Notes under the pieces: model-generated
Told to the model about the DNA's origin: nothing
Database searches by the model: none
The model's input: the letters and a program-made list of their open reading frames with translations, nothing else
Assembly: GCF_008065375.1 (NCBI RefSeq)
Contig: NZ_VJYI01000006.1
Coordinates: 186,001 to 250,000 of the forward strand
Direction of reading: 5' to 3'
Origin: Nonomuraea sp. SYSU D8015
GTDB taxonomy: Bacteria; Actinomycetota; Actinomycetes; Streptosporangiales; Streptosporangiaceae
Length of the DNA stretch: 64,000 nt
Translations under genes and position numbers: made by a program
Shown: positions 24,369-33,081 of the stretch, piece by piece
How the letters are laid out: each line of letters opens with the position of its first letter
How positions within the stretch are numbered: position 1 is the first letter of the stretch

Positions 24369-25262
24369 TCAGCGGGCGGCGAAGTCCTGGGTCCAGGTGG
24401 GGCCCTTGGTGTGGTGTCCGACGCCGATGTGGGTGAAGGCGCAGTTCATGATGTTGGCCCGGTGTCCGGGGCTCCTGAGCCAGTCCCTGACCACGGCGGC
24501 CGCGGTGGGCTGGCCCTTGGCGATGTTCTCGGCGGCCCTGGTGAAGGTGAAGCCCGCCGCCGTGATCCGCTGGTCGAAACTGCGGCCGTTGCGCGAGTCG
24601 TGGTCGAAGTAGTCGTTGACCGCCATGTCGGCCGAGTGGCGTTCGGCGGCCAGGTGCAGCTTGGGGTCGTGGATGAGGGGCTTGCAGCCGTTCTTGACGC
24701 GGGCGTCGTTGGTGAGCTTGACGACCGCCGTCTCCACCGCCGAGGCGAAGCCCTTGCCGGCCGTCGCGCGCCCGCAGGTCAGCTTCGCCGAACGGGACTT
24801 GTTGACCCGGCCCTGCGCGTCGAGAGCGATCACGTAGTAGCGGCGGGTGGTGGAGGTGCAGTCCGCGCCCGCGGTGATCCGCCCGTTGCCGATGACCTTG
24901 GAGCCGCTCTTGACGACGCGGTCGGGGCCGGTGACGTCCAGCGCGATGCGTACCCGGAGGCGGGCCTGGTCCGCGCAGCCGGTCCTGACCGCGATGCCGC
25001 GGATCTTGCCCTTGGAGACGGCCGGCTTGACCGCGACCACCCGGCACGCCTGCTGCTGGGCCTGCGGCGCGGCGGCGAGCTGTGCGGCGGGCGCCTGTTC
25101 GGCGGGTGTCTGCGTGGCAGGCGGCTGCGCGGCGGGCGCTTGCGCGGCAGGCGGCTGCGCGGCAGGCGGCTGCGCGGCGGGTGCTTGCGTGGCGGGCGCG
25201 CAGGCGCAGCTCAAGGCCGCCAGACTCCCGGCGCAGGCCAGTGCCTGGAGCTGTCTGCGCAT
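24369..25262 (-). CDS. Secreted CAP/SCP-domain protein with Pro-Ala-Gln repeat
   Basis: 297 residues from ATG 25262, behind GGAGGACAG. An N-terminal signal with a Cys-containing lipobox-like region (AALSCACAP) is followed by eight pentapeptide repeats of the (A/P)PAAQ type (about residues 21-60), a middle beta-rich domain with paired Cys (CRVVAV, TGCADQ, DCTSTT, LTCGRA), and a C-terminal CAP domain (about 175-297). CAP signatures are LHLAAERHSADMAVNDYFDH, AENIAKG and SPGHRANIMN. CAP proteins are extracellular; bacterial roles are mostly unknown. The repeat probably spans the cell wall. Confidence 0.85.
   Translation of the reverse strand: MRRQLQALACAGSLAALSCACAPATQAPAAQPPAAQPPAAQAPAAQPPATQTPAEQAPAAQLAAAPQAQQQACRVVAVKPAVSKGKIRGIAVRTGCADQARLRVRIALDVTGPDRVVKSGSKVIGNGRITAGADCTSTTRRYYVIALDAQGRVNKSRSAKLTCGRATAGKGFASAVETAVVKLTNDARVKNGCKPLIHDPKLHLAAERHSADMAVNDYFDHDSRNGRSFDQRITAAGFTFTRAAENIAKGQPTAAAVVRDWLRSPGHRANIMNCAFTHIGVGHHTKGPTWTQDFAAR
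25081..25200 (-). repeat. Eight 15-bp tandem repeats inside the CAP gene
   Basis: Eight consecutive 15-bp units with the consensus TGCGCGGCAGGCGGC on the + strand encode pentapeptides such as APAAQ and PPAAQ on the minus strand. The units at 25141-25155 and 25156-25170 are identical. Because the unit is a multiple of three, copy-number change would keep the frame and only alter linker length. Confidence 0.9.
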
Positions 25263-25409
25263 TTCTGTCCTCCGGTTGAGGGGCTCGACACCGCGTCGAA
25301 TCCGCATTCTGGTCCTCCGAAGTCGGCCATGTCCCGAAAAGTTCGGCCATACCTGGAGCTCCAAGTGATCGAACCGTGATGAGACCTGCGCCGAGCTCGG
25401 TAAACCATA

Positions 25410-25436
25410 GCGGCCCCCTGAACGTCAGGGGGCCGC
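25410..25436 (-). terminator. Terminator hairpin after the DD-carboxypeptidase gene
   Basis: GCGGCCCCCTGA and TCAGGGGGCCGC form a 12-bp perfect stem with an ACG loop, 17 bases beyond the stop codon (25454) on the minus strand. Confidence 0.65.
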
Positions 25437-25453
25437 GGGGTCTCAGCAGGCGG

Positions 25454-26998
25454 CTAGCACTGTACGGGCTTCAGCCACGAGCACTCGAGGTCGCCCGCCG
25501 GGGCGTCCTGTGCCGTGCGGAGCTCGGCCGGGGCGTTGACCGGGTTCGCGCGGGAGAACTGCGCGAGCCGGACGGCGATCTTGTCCTCGATGTCCTTCGG
25601 CGAGCCCGACAGGTACTGGTTCAGCATGATCGAGAAGATCAGCGGCTCGCCGTCGGCGCTGGTGACATACCCGGACAGCGACGTCACGCCGGTCAGCGAG
25701 CCGGTCTTGGCGTGGACGTTGTTCGCGGCCGGCGTGTTGCGCATCCGGTTGCGCAGCGTGCCGCCGACGAAGCGGTCGGCGTTGCCGGCGATGGGGAGGG
25801 ACTCGTACCAGGTCGGGAACCACGGCTTGCCGCGGACGGCGGTCAGCAGCTGCGCGATCGAGCCGGGCGAGAACCCGTCGCGGCGCGACAGCCCGGAACC
25901 GTCCCGCATGTTGATCACCTGTACGCCGTTCGCCCTGGCGAAGTCGGTGCTCACCTTGAGTCCGGCCGACCACGTGCCCTGGTTCACGGCCTTCCGGCCC
26001 ATGGCCTTGGTGAGGATCTCGGCGTGGATGTTGTTGCTGAGCTTCATGAACGGCACCAGCAGCTCGCCCAGCGTCATCGACTCGTGCTTCGCCAGCTCCT
26101 TCGCCCCCTCCGGGGTCGCCCCGGTCGTGGTGGGGCCGAGCACCTTGACGCCGTGCTTCGTGAGCGACTTGCGGAACAGCGAGGAGACGTACGCGGTGGG
26201 GTCGTCCACGGCCACCCACTCCTGGTACGGGCTCGCCACCGTACCGGTGATCACGACCGTGCGGGTGCCGTGCTGCCGCTCGATGAGCACGTTCGTCTGG
26301 GAGCCCACGGTGGCCTTGTTGACGATCTTCAGGTAGTCGGTCTCCGGCGTCGTGGACACCTTGACCTTGTCACCGTCGGCGGCCACCGCCACGATCACCG
26401 AGCCCGCGTCGTAGTCCCGGTCGGGCGAGGCGGTCAGGGCGGAGATCGGCGCCGCGTAGTAGGCGGTCTCGTCGTCCCACGACCAGTCGTTGCCGAGCCG
26501 CTGGGAGTCGAACCACGTGTCGTCGGCCACCAGCTTGCCCGTGACGACCTTGATGCCCGCCGCCGCCACCTCCGCCGCCAGCGCGTCGTAGTCCGCGGCC
26601 AGCATGGTCGGGTCGCCGGTGCCGCGCAGCACCAGGTCGCCGGTCAGGAATGAGCCCGCCTTGCGGCCGCTGCTCAGGACGGTGGTGGTGAAGCGGTAGT
26701 CGAGGCCGAGCGTCTCCGCCGCCGCGGCCGAGGTGAAGAGCTTGGTGTTGGACGCGGGGATCATGAGCTTGCCGGCGTCGGTGGCGTACAGTTCCTCGCC
26801 GGTCTGGGCGCTCTTGACCACGACGCCGGCTCTGGCGATCGTGAGCCGCGAGTCGCTGAGGATCTCGTTGATGTCCTGCGTGAGGTCGGCCACGCCGGCC
26901 GAGGGGTCGAGGGCGATGGCGGGCGAGGAGGGACCGGACGCCCACGCGAGGGCCGCGACGAGCGCGCCCGCGACGAGGGATGCTGAGGTGCGCCGCAT
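25454..26998 (-). CDS. dacB: D-alanyl-D-alanine carboxypeptidase/endopeptidase (PBP4 type)
   Basis: 514 residues from ATG 26998, behind GGAGAA. The signal peptide is MRRTSASLVAGALVAALAWA. The class C penicillin-binding protein motifs are all present: SxxK in IPASNTKLFTSAAAAE, SxN in FMKLSNNIHAEIL and KTG in HAKTGSLTGVTSLSG. The large insert between SxxK and SxN is characteristic of PBP4/DacB (peptidase family S13). It trims peptidoglycan stem peptides and can cut 4-3 cross-links outside the membrane. The open frame extends upstream, but the signal peptide fixes the start. Confidence 0.94.
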   Translation of the reverse strand: MRRTSASLVAGALVAALAWASGPSSPAIALDPSAGVADLTQDINEILSDSRLTIARAGVVVKSAQTGEELYATDAGKLMIPASNTKLFTSAAAAETLGLDYRFTTTVLSSGRKAGSFLTGDLVLRGTGDPTMLAADYDALAAEVAAAGIKVVTGKLVADDTWFDSQRLGNDWSWDDETAYYAAPISALTASPDRDYDAGSVIVAVAADGDKVKVSTTPETDYLKIVNKATVGSQTNVLIERQHGTRTVVITGTVASPYQEWVAVDDPTAYVSSLFRKSLTKHGVKVLGPTTTGATPEGAKELAKHESMTLGELLVPFMKLSNNIHAEILTKAMGRKAVNQGTWSAGLKVSTDFARANGVQVINMRDGSGLSRRDGFSPGSIAQLLTAVRGKPWFPTWYESLPIAGNADRFVGGTLRNRMRNTPAANNVHAKTGSLTGVTSLSGYVTSADGEPLIFSIMLNQYLSGSPKDIEDKIAVRLAQFSRANPVNAPAELRTAQDAPAGDLECSWLKPVQC

Positions 26999-27253
26999 GG
27001 GTTCTCCAAGAAGACTGGGGGATCGCCTGAGAGCATGAATCACCCCCGCCCCCGTGTAATCCGCAAATATCCGTATTTCTCCCGCTGTCCGCGGTCCCGT
27101 GCCTCCAGTCCGTCTCCGGCGCGCCACCCATCGCACTCGCACATGCTCTGGAGCCCGCGCTCCCCACGCCGCGCACACAGGCGAAGCGGGTGATCCACCC
27201 CGCCCGGCGGCGCAGTACGCACAGGCATGCGTCGAAGGCGGGTGGCGGGCGGG

Positions 27254-27805
27254 TCAGGCGGACGGCTGGCCGGAAGTCAGCAGAAAGCCGCAGTCGCCGA
27301 ACGAGATCTCGTCCCCCGACTTCACCCGGGCGGGGCCGACGAGCCGCCAGCCGTTCAACCGAGTCCCGTTGAGCGAGCCCAGGTCGACCAGCATCCATCC
27401 GCCGTCGTCCTGCCGCCGCAGCTCGGCGTGGACCCGGGACACCGTCAGGTCGGACAGCACGAGGTCACAGGCCGACCCCCGCCCCACCACGTAGCGGAGC
27501 CGGTCGTCGTCGGGCAGCGCCAGCCGGGGCAGTCGCGGCCGCCGCCAGGCGGCCTGCAGCTTGGTGGTGAACTCCGACACCGCCGCCACTGCGTCGGTCA
27601 GCCGCTGGCGGATCGTGGGCCGCCGCGGCAGGTCGGCCACCAGCTCGTCGAGCTCCCACTGGTTACGCGCCCGCAGTGCCTGGTCGACCCGGCCGATGAA
27701 GGTGTCGTGGGAGATCCGGCCCTCTACGGCGCGGTCTTTGAGCTCGTCGATCGCACGGTCACGTTCCCCGTCGGATGCGCGAAAGGGCGGATGGGTCGAG
27801 CTCAT
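27254..27805 (-). CDS. DUF1707 plus FHA domain protein
   Basis: 183 residues. The N-terminus has the DUF1707 pattern (FRASDGERDRAIDELKDRAVE, then EGRISHDTFIGRVDQALRAR), a short helical domain common in actinobacterial membrane or signalling proteins. The C-terminus (about 100-178) is a forkhead-associated domain: YVVGRGSACDLVLSDLTVSR, VHAELR and DLGSLNGTRLNG carry the phosphothreonine-binding Arg, Ser and Asn. It has no membrane segment. It should bind a Thr-phosphorylated partner of a Ser/Thr kinase. No kinase gene is adjacent. Confidence 0.88.
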   Translation of the reverse strand: MSSTHPPFRASDGERDRAIDELKDRAVEGRISHDTFIGRVDQALRARNQWELDELVADLPRRPTIRQRLTDAVAAVSEFTTKLQAAWRRPRLPRLALPDDDRLRYVVGRGSACDLVLSDLTVSRVHAELRRQDDGGWMLVDLGSLNGTRLNGWRLVGPARVKSGDEISFGDCGFLLTSGQPSA

Positions 27806-27865
27806 GTAGCGAGTATCGGGCCGAATTTGGCTCGTGTCCAGAAAACGCGGATCAGTTGCAGAGGG

Positions 27866-27891
27866 GATACTGAGTATGCATACTCAGTATC
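27866..27891 (+). promoter_or_regulatory. 26-bp perfect palindrome, PadR operator
   Basis: The half-site GATACTGAGTATG (27866-27878) is followed directly by its exact reverse complement up to 27891. The palindrome ends one base before the padR start codon at 27893, so bound repressor would block both promoter and ribosome access. GAGGGG at 27861-27866 is too far from the ATG to be a normal ribosome site, so the transcript may be leaderless. Confidence 0.8.
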
Positions 27892-27892
27892 C

Positions 27893-28405
27893 ATGTCGAT
27901 CAGACACGGACTGCTCGCGTTGTTGAGCAGCGGACCGCGCTATGGCTACCAGCTGCGGGTGGAGTTCGAGGCGTCGACGGGGGCGACCTGGCCCCTCAAC
28001 ATCGGCCAGGTCTACACGACGCTCTCCCGGCTCGAACGCGACGGGCTGGTCGCGCCGGACGGCGCCGACGAGCAGGGCCGCGCGGTCTACACGATCACCG
28101 AGGCCGGTCGTGCGGAGCTGGAGCGATGGTTCAGCACCCCCGTCGCCCAGAACGACCGGCCTCGGGACGAGCTCGCCATCAAGATCGCGATGGCCGTGGC
28201 CACCAAGGACGTCGACGTGGGCGACGTCATCCACACCCAGCGCATGGCGACCATGCGCGGGCTGCAGGAGCTCACGCAGGCCAAGCGGGCCGCCGCCGGA
28301 GGGCTCGCGCAGCGGCTGGTCCTCGATTCGCTGATTTTCAAGGCCGAGGCGGAGCAGCGCTGGCTGGACCACTGCGAGGCCGTTTCCAAGGAGAAGAACG
28401 CATGA
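27893..28405 (+). CDS. PadR family repressor of the adjacent ABC exporter
   Basis: 170 residues beginning MSIRHGLLALLSSGPRYGYQ. The winged helix includes NIGQVYTTLSRLERDGLVAP and AVYTITEAGRAELERW, and a long C-terminal helical domain (about 95-165) follows. PadR proteins of this form often guard drug or antimicrobial-peptide exporters and release DNA on ligand binding. Its stop overlaps the ABC ATPase start as ATGA, making a three-gene operon. The 26-bp palindrome at its start is the evident operator. Confidence 0.92.
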   Translation: MSIRHGLLALLSSGPRYGYQLRVEFEASTGATWPLNIGQVYTTLSRLERDGLVAPDGADEQGRAVYTITEAGRAELERWFSTPVAQNDRPRDELAIKIAMAVATKDVDVGDVIHTQRMATMRGLQELTQAKRAAAGGLAQRLVLDSLIFKAEAEQRWLDHCEAVSKEKNA

Positions 28406-29085
28406 CTGTGGTGAGGTTGCGAGAGGTGACCCGCGAGCACGGCCAGGTCCACGCCCTGAGGGGCGTGAGCCTGGAGGTGGCGAGCGGTGAGCTGGTCGCG
28501 GTCATGGGCCCGTCGGGCTCGGGCAAGTCAACCCTGCTCAACGTGGCCGGCGGCCTCGACAGGCCCACCTCCGGCAGCGTGACGATCGAGGGCCGCGACC
28601 TCGCCGAGGTCGCGGACCTGGCCGCGCTCAGGCGCGGCAGCGTCGGGTACGTCTTCCAGGACCTCAACCTGATCCCGTCCCTGACGGCCGCCGAGAACGT
28701 GATGCTGCCCAGGGAGCTCGACGGCGTCCGGACGGGCCAGGCCAGGAAAGAGGCGCTGATCGCGCTGGCCGACGTGGGCGCCGAGGAGATCGCCGACCGC
28801 TTCCCCGAGGAGCTGTCCGGCGGTCAGCGCCAGCGCGTCGCCATCGCCAGGGCGTTGGTCGGCGAGCGGCGCCTGCTGCTGGCCGACGAGCCGACCGGCG
28901 CACTCGACACCGCCACCGGCGACGAGATCCTGCGGCTGCTGCGCTCCCGCTGCGACGACGACGGCGTGGCGGTGCTGCTCGTCACCCACGAGCCGCGCTA
29001 CGCGGCGTGGGCCGACCGCGTGATCTACCTGCGCGACGGCCTGATCGCGGAGTCGAACACCGTGCGGCTGGAGAGCGCCCGATGA
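28402..29085 (+). CDS. ABC transporter ATP-binding protein (MacB/LolD type)
   Basis: 227 residues. Walker A is VMGPSGSGKSTLLN, the Q-loop lies in YVFQDLNLIPSLTAAENVML, the signature is LSGGQRQRVAIARAL, Walker B is LLLADEPTGALD and the switch His is in LLVTHEPRYA. The length and motif spacing match ATPases that partner with FtsX-like permeases. It overlaps both neighbours by 4 bp, so stoichiometric coupled translation is likely. Confidence 0.95.
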   Translation: MTVVRLREVTREHGQVHALRGVSLEVASGELVAVMGPSGSGKSTLLNVAGGLDRPTSGSVTIEGRDLAEVADLAALRRGSVGYVFQDLNLIPSLTAAENVMLPRELDGVRTGQARKEALIALADVGAEEIADRFPEELSGGQRQRVAIARALVGERRLLLADEPTGALDTATGDEILRLLRSRCDDDGVAVLLVTHEPRYAAWADRVIYLRDGLIAESNTVRLESAR

Positions 29086-31661
29086 GCGTCTTCCGCGCCG
29101 CGCTGCGGATCTCACGCCGGGACGCGCTGCGCTTCAAGGGCCGCACCGCGCTGATCATGGTGATGATCGGCCTGCCGGTGCTGGTGATCACAGCGGTGCT
29201 GACCGGCGCCGCCACCACGGACCTCACCCTGCGGGAGACGCTGAGCTCCACGCTGGGCGCGGCCGACGCCCGCATCGACACCATCCCCGCCCGCACCCCG
29301 ATCAAGCAGAATTACGACGGTGGAGTCCCCAACCAGCCGCTGATAGAGAGCTCCGGGCCCCCATGGACGCCCGCCGAGATCAACAAGCTGCTCGACGGCC
29401 GCCTCCTCCGCTACCAGTCCAACGTCGTGGACGCCAAGCTGGCGGACGGCTGGTCTTCGGTGGAGGTGTTCGAGGCGGATCTGCGCGACCCCATGACCAG
29501 CGGGATGCGCGCCCTCGTCGAGGGCCGGTTCCCCGCCGCGCCCGGTGAGGTGGCCGTGTCCCCCGAGATGGTCGACAGGGGCGCCCGGATCGGCGGCACG
29601 ATTCAGGTGTGGCGGCCGGACCGCACCGTGCGGGTGGTCGGCGTCGTCGCCCATCCGAACCGCCCCGGCCTGCGCGAGATGGTCGCGCTGCCGGAGGGGC
29701 TGCTGCCGCATCAGAACGACGGCAACAGCAGCGGCTGGCTGATCGACACGCGTGCACCCGTGCAGTGGGCGGACATCCGGCGGCTCAACGACCAGGGACT
29801 GGTTGTCCTCTCCCGTGCCGTGGTCGAGAGCGCAACGCCGGACGAAACCGGCATAGCGGACTTCGCTCCGGACGACGGCATGCGCGGGCTGGCCTGGCTC
29901 GGCATCGCCGTCGTGCTGATCATCACCGAGACCGTCCTGCTCGCCGGGCCGGCCTTCGCCGTCGGGCTGCGGCGCAGGCGCAGGGAACTGGCGGTCATCG
30001 CGGCGCAGGGCGCGGACGGCCCGCAACTCCAGACGATCGTGCTGGCCGACGGGCTCGTGCTCGGCGGCGCGGCCGCGCTGCTGGGCGCCGCCCTCGGGAT
30101 CGGCGCGGGCGCCGTGGCGGAGGGGGTCGCGGCCCGCGTGCTGGACTGGCAGCACGGCCCCCTGGACGTCCCGTGGTCGCAGGTGCTCGGCGTGGCCTTC
30201 CTCGGCCTGATCAGCGGGCTGACCGCCGCGCTGGTGCCGGCGGTCCAGGCGAGCCGGCAGAGCCCCGCGCAGGTGCTGGCCGGACGCGCCGCCGTGGACA
30301 CGCGCGAGCGCGCGGGACGCCCCATGGTCGGGATCGTGCTGGTGGTGCTCGGGCTCGGCGGCAGCGTCTACGCCGTGAGCCACGGCGTGCTGTCCGTCGC
30401 GGCGTCCGCCGTGCTGCTCGTTCTCGGCCTGGTCGCGCTCATGCCGTGGCTGGTGCGGGCCACTGGAGGGCTGGCCGCGCGGCTGCCGCTCGCGCTGCGC
30501 CTGTCCGTGCGCGACGCGTCACGGCACCGTGTCCGCACGGCCTCCGCCGCCGCGGCCGTCATGGCGGCCACCATGGGCGCGGTCACGCTCGGCATCGGCG
30601 CCAGCAGCTCCTACGCCGCGCGAGAGGCGGCCCGCGACTCGGTGGTCCCCGTGGGCACCATGACGATCCGCGCCCACGACGCGACCGGCCCGACATGGGC
30701 CAGACTGCGGGCGGCCGTCCAGCAGAGCCTGCCCGGGGTGTCCCTGGTCGAAGGGCTGGAGCCCGAGGACACACGTGGCCGGAACGTGCTCCTGACCGTC
30801 GGCGGGAGGAACTGCGGCGACAGGTGCAGCCACGGTTTCTACGCCCCGGTGCCGGTCGGCGACGAGCGCTTGCTCGCCCTCCTGCAGGGCCGCCGTGACC
30901 CGCAGGCCGCGGCGGCGCTGGCGGCCGGCAAGGTCGTGGCGTTCGATCCCGCTGTGGTCCGCGACGGCATGGTCGAGCTGAACGCGAGGTACTGGAATGC
31001 CGAAGGCGCGACATCGGGCAAGGTGTGGCGGGTGCCTGCCGTGGTGGCGCGTGGTGCCGACGCGAATCAGGGCGGCGTCATCGTGCCTGCGGGGGTGCTG
31101 GCGCAGGCGGGGTTCAAGGCAGTGCCGCGCACGCTCTACGCCGCGGGCGTCACCGTCGAGGAGCTCCCTCTGCAGACCCACCTGAGGGTGGTGGGCGCCG
31201 AGACGGCGTACATCAACCTCGAGCGAGGCTACGACGAGGACCGCTTCTTCGTCCTGCTGATACTCCTCGGCGCGGCGCTCGTCCTCGTGCTCGGCGGGAC
31301 GTTCGCGGCCACCGGCCTGGCCGCCGCCGACATGCGCCAGGACCTCGACACCCTGTCGGCGGTCGGCGGGGCGCCGCGGGTGCGCCGGCTCGTGGTGGCG
31401 GCCCAGGCGGCGTACATCTCGGGCCTCGGCGCCCTGGTGGGACTGCCGGCGGGCGCGGTGAGCGGCATCGTCGCGACCTGGCCGCTGACCCGTGAGGGCT
31501 TTCGCCAGCAGGGGGATCCGGTGGCCGCGTTCGGGCCCACGACGATCGACGTCCCCTGGTTGTTCCTGGCCGGGGTGGTGATCGGGCTGCCGCTGCTGGC
31601 GGCGCTGGTGGCGGGCGCGTTCACGCGGACGCGTCTGGTGCTGGCGCGGCGGGTGGCGTAA
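29082..31661 (+). CDS. FtsX-like ABC exporter permease
   Basis: 859 residues. An N-terminal membrane helix (ALIMVMIGLPVLVITAVLTG) precedes a large extracellular domain (about 45-285). Next comes a first FtsX core (about 290-400, beginning LAWLGIAVVLIITETVLLA), more membrane helices around 430-475, a second extracellular domain with a Cys pair (GGRNCGDRCSHGF), and a final FtsX core (LLILLGAALVLVLGGTFAAT to the end). This doubled layout is typical of large single-chain permeases of peptide, lipid or drug efflux systems in actinomycetes. The last 41 bp overlap the convergent transporter gene. Confidence 0.9.
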   Translation: MSVFRAALRISRRDALRFKGRTALIMVMIGLPVLVITAVLTGAATTDLTLRETLSSTLGAADARIDTIPARTPIKQNYDGGVPNQPLIESSGPPWTPAEINKLLDGRLLRYQSNVVDAKLADGWSSVEVFEADLRDPMTSGMRALVEGRFPAAPGEVAVSPEMVDRGARIGGTIQVWRPDRTVRVVGVVAHPNRPGLREMVALPEGLLPHQNDGNSSGWLIDTRAPVQWADIRRLNDQGLVVLSRAVVESATPDETGIADFAPDDGMRGLAWLGIAVVLIITETVLLAGPAFAVGLRRRRRELAVIAAQGADGPQLQTIVLADGLVLGGAAALLGAALGIGAGAVAEGVAARVLDWQHGPLDVPWSQVLGVAFLGLISGLTAALVPAVQASRQSPAQVLAGRAAVDTRERAGRPMVGIVLVVLGLGGSVYAVSHGVLSVAASAVLLVLGLVALMPWLVRATGGLAARLPLALRLSVRDASRHRVRTASAAAAVMAATMGAVTLGIGASSSYAAREAARDSVVPVGTMTIRAHDATGPTWARLRAAVQQSLPGVSLVEGLEPEDTRGRNVLLTVGGRNCGDRCSHGFYAPVPVGDERLLALLQGRRDPQAAAALAAGKVVAFDPAVVRDGMVELNARYWNAEGATSGKVWRVPAVVARGADANQGGVIVPAGVLAQAGFKAVPRTLYAAGVTVEELPLQTHLRVVGAETAYINLERGYDEDRFFVLLILLGAALVLVLGGTFAATGLAAADMRQDLDTLSAVGGAPRVRRLVVAAQAAYISGLGALVGLPAGAVSGIVATWPLTREGFRQQGDPVAAFGPTTIDVPWLFLAGVVIGLPLLAALVAGAFTRTRLVLARRVA

Positions 31662-32982
31662 GGCGGTACTTCAACGTCATCAGCACCGACGCCAGGATGA
31701 TCAGCGTGGGGACCGCGGTCGTCCCGATGAGGACCGCGGTCACCGCGCTGTCCGGCTGCTGGACCGGCCTGCTCGGCTCCGACTCGATGAAGCCGCCGAT
31801 CGACAGGATCACACCGAAGATCAGCGCGCCGGACGAGCTGACCGCGCTCTCGATGGCCGTCCACAGGCCGGTCAGCACGCCGGCCCGGCGCTTGCCGGTC
31901 TTCGCCGCGTCGGTGGCGATGACGTCCGCCAGCATCGAGAACTGCAGCAGTTGCAGGCCGGAGAACCCGACGCCCACCAGCGTGATCGTCACGTGCGCCC
32001 ACACGGCGCCGAACAGCGGCGTCGCGATGGCCGCCGCCGCGCCGCCCGCGTACAGCACCGCCGCCAGGATCATCGCGCCGCGCTTGTCGAACCGCTTGGC
32101 CAGCCGCACCCACAGCGGCATCGTCAGCAGGATCGGCCCCACCAGCGCGGCGAAGAGCGTCTGCGTGGCCTTGGGGGAGCCGAGCGTGTAGGTGGCGAAG
32201 TACGGTGCGGCGGCCAGCATCATGCTGACGGCCAGCATCTGGGTGCAGGCCAGCACAGTCAGCCACAGGAATGCCGAGTTGCCCTTGATCGCGGCGAACT
32301 GCTCGCGCCACGTGCCCCGGTCCGCCTCCGGCGCGCCGGTCATGGGGGCGCGGGCGGTGCCGAAGAACGCGCCGATCATGGCGGCGAACAGCACGATCGC
32401 GATCGTGACGGCCATCGTCCGGTAGCTGCTCAGCGTGCCGTTCTCGCCCTCGCCGGTGGCGATGGCCGGCGCGAGAATGCCGCTGATCGCCGTGGCCACG
32501 CCGATGAACACCATCCGCCACTGCAGCAGCGAGGTGCGCTCGTGGTAGTCGTGCGTCATCTCGCCGGGCATCGCCTTGTAGGGCACCTCGAACAGCGCGT
32601 ACGCCGTCGCCGTCGCCAGGTAGCACACTCCCACGTACCCGGCGGCCGCGACGCCCGTCACCGGCGGCCCGGCGAACACCAGGAAGAACGCGACCGGCAG
32701 CGTGCACGCCCCCGCCAGCAGCCACGGCCGCCGCGGGCCCCAGCGTGAGACCGTCCGGTCCGACCAGCGCCCGACCAGCGGGTTGATGGCCAGGTCCCAG
32801 ACCTTGGGCGCGGTGACCACCACACCGGCCAGCCACGCGGGCACGGCCAGGAAGTTGGTCATGTAGTAGAGCAGGAGCAGCCCGGGCACGGCGTTGACCG
32901 TGGCCGTGCAGAAGGAGCCCACCCCGTAGCCGAGGCGCACGCTCCTGGGAACCGTGGGCGTGCTCACCACCGGTGTGATCAT
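31621..32982 (-). CDS. Sugar:cation symporter-like MFS transporter (GPH family)
   Basis: 453 residues with about 12 hydrophobic segments. The glycoside-pentoside-hexuronide signature is visible near the start: LGYGVGSFCTATVNAVPGLLLLY (given in part), then KVWDLAINPLVGRWSDRTVS and GPRRPWLL. YKAMPGEMTHDYHERTSLLQ is the second conserved block. Such proteins take up sugars or glycosides with Na+ or H+. No glycosidase or sugar regulator flanks it, so the substrate is unknown. Its 3' end overlaps the ABC permease 3' end by 41 bp in the opposite direction. Confidence 0.88.
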   Translation of the reverse strand: MITPVVSTPTVPRSVRLGYGVGSFCTATVNAVPGLLLLYYMTNFLAVPAWLAGVVVTAPKVWDLAINPLVGRWSDRTVSRWGPRRPWLLAGACTLPVAFFLVFAGPPVTGVAAAGYVGVCYLATATAYALFEVPYKAMPGEMTHDYHERTSLLQWRMVFIGVATAISGILAPAIATGEGENGTLSSYRTMAVTIAIVLFAAMIGAFFGTARAPMTGAPEADRGTWREQFAAIKGNSAFLWLTVLACTQMLAVSMMLAAAPYFATYTLGSPKATQTLFAALVGPILLTMPLWVRLAKRFDKRGAMILAAVLYAGGAAAAIATPLFGAVWAHVTITLVGVGFSGLQLLQFSMLADVIATDAAKTGKRRAGVLTGLWTAIESAVSSSGALIFGVILSIGGFIESEPSRPVQQPDSAVTAVLIGTTAVPTLIILASVLMTLKYRLTPPAAPAPDASA

Positions 32983-33046
32983 GCTCTCATTGAAGCCGAG
33001 CGAGAGCTTGTTTGGGGAGGCCCAGTTTCCGCGCGCACGCGGCGAA

Positions 33047-33066
33047 GGGCCCGGGCGCCCGGGCCC
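33047..33066 (-). terminator. 20-bp GC palindrome between two minus-strand genes
   Basis: GGGCCCGGGC followed by GCCCGGGCCC is a perfect palindrome, extended by near-complementary CGAA/TCG flanks. It lies 16 bases after the SseB-like gene stop (33082) and before the symporter gene, so it is a likely terminator. There is no T-run. Confidence 0.5.
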
Positions 33067-33081
33067 TCGCGCACGGCTTCG

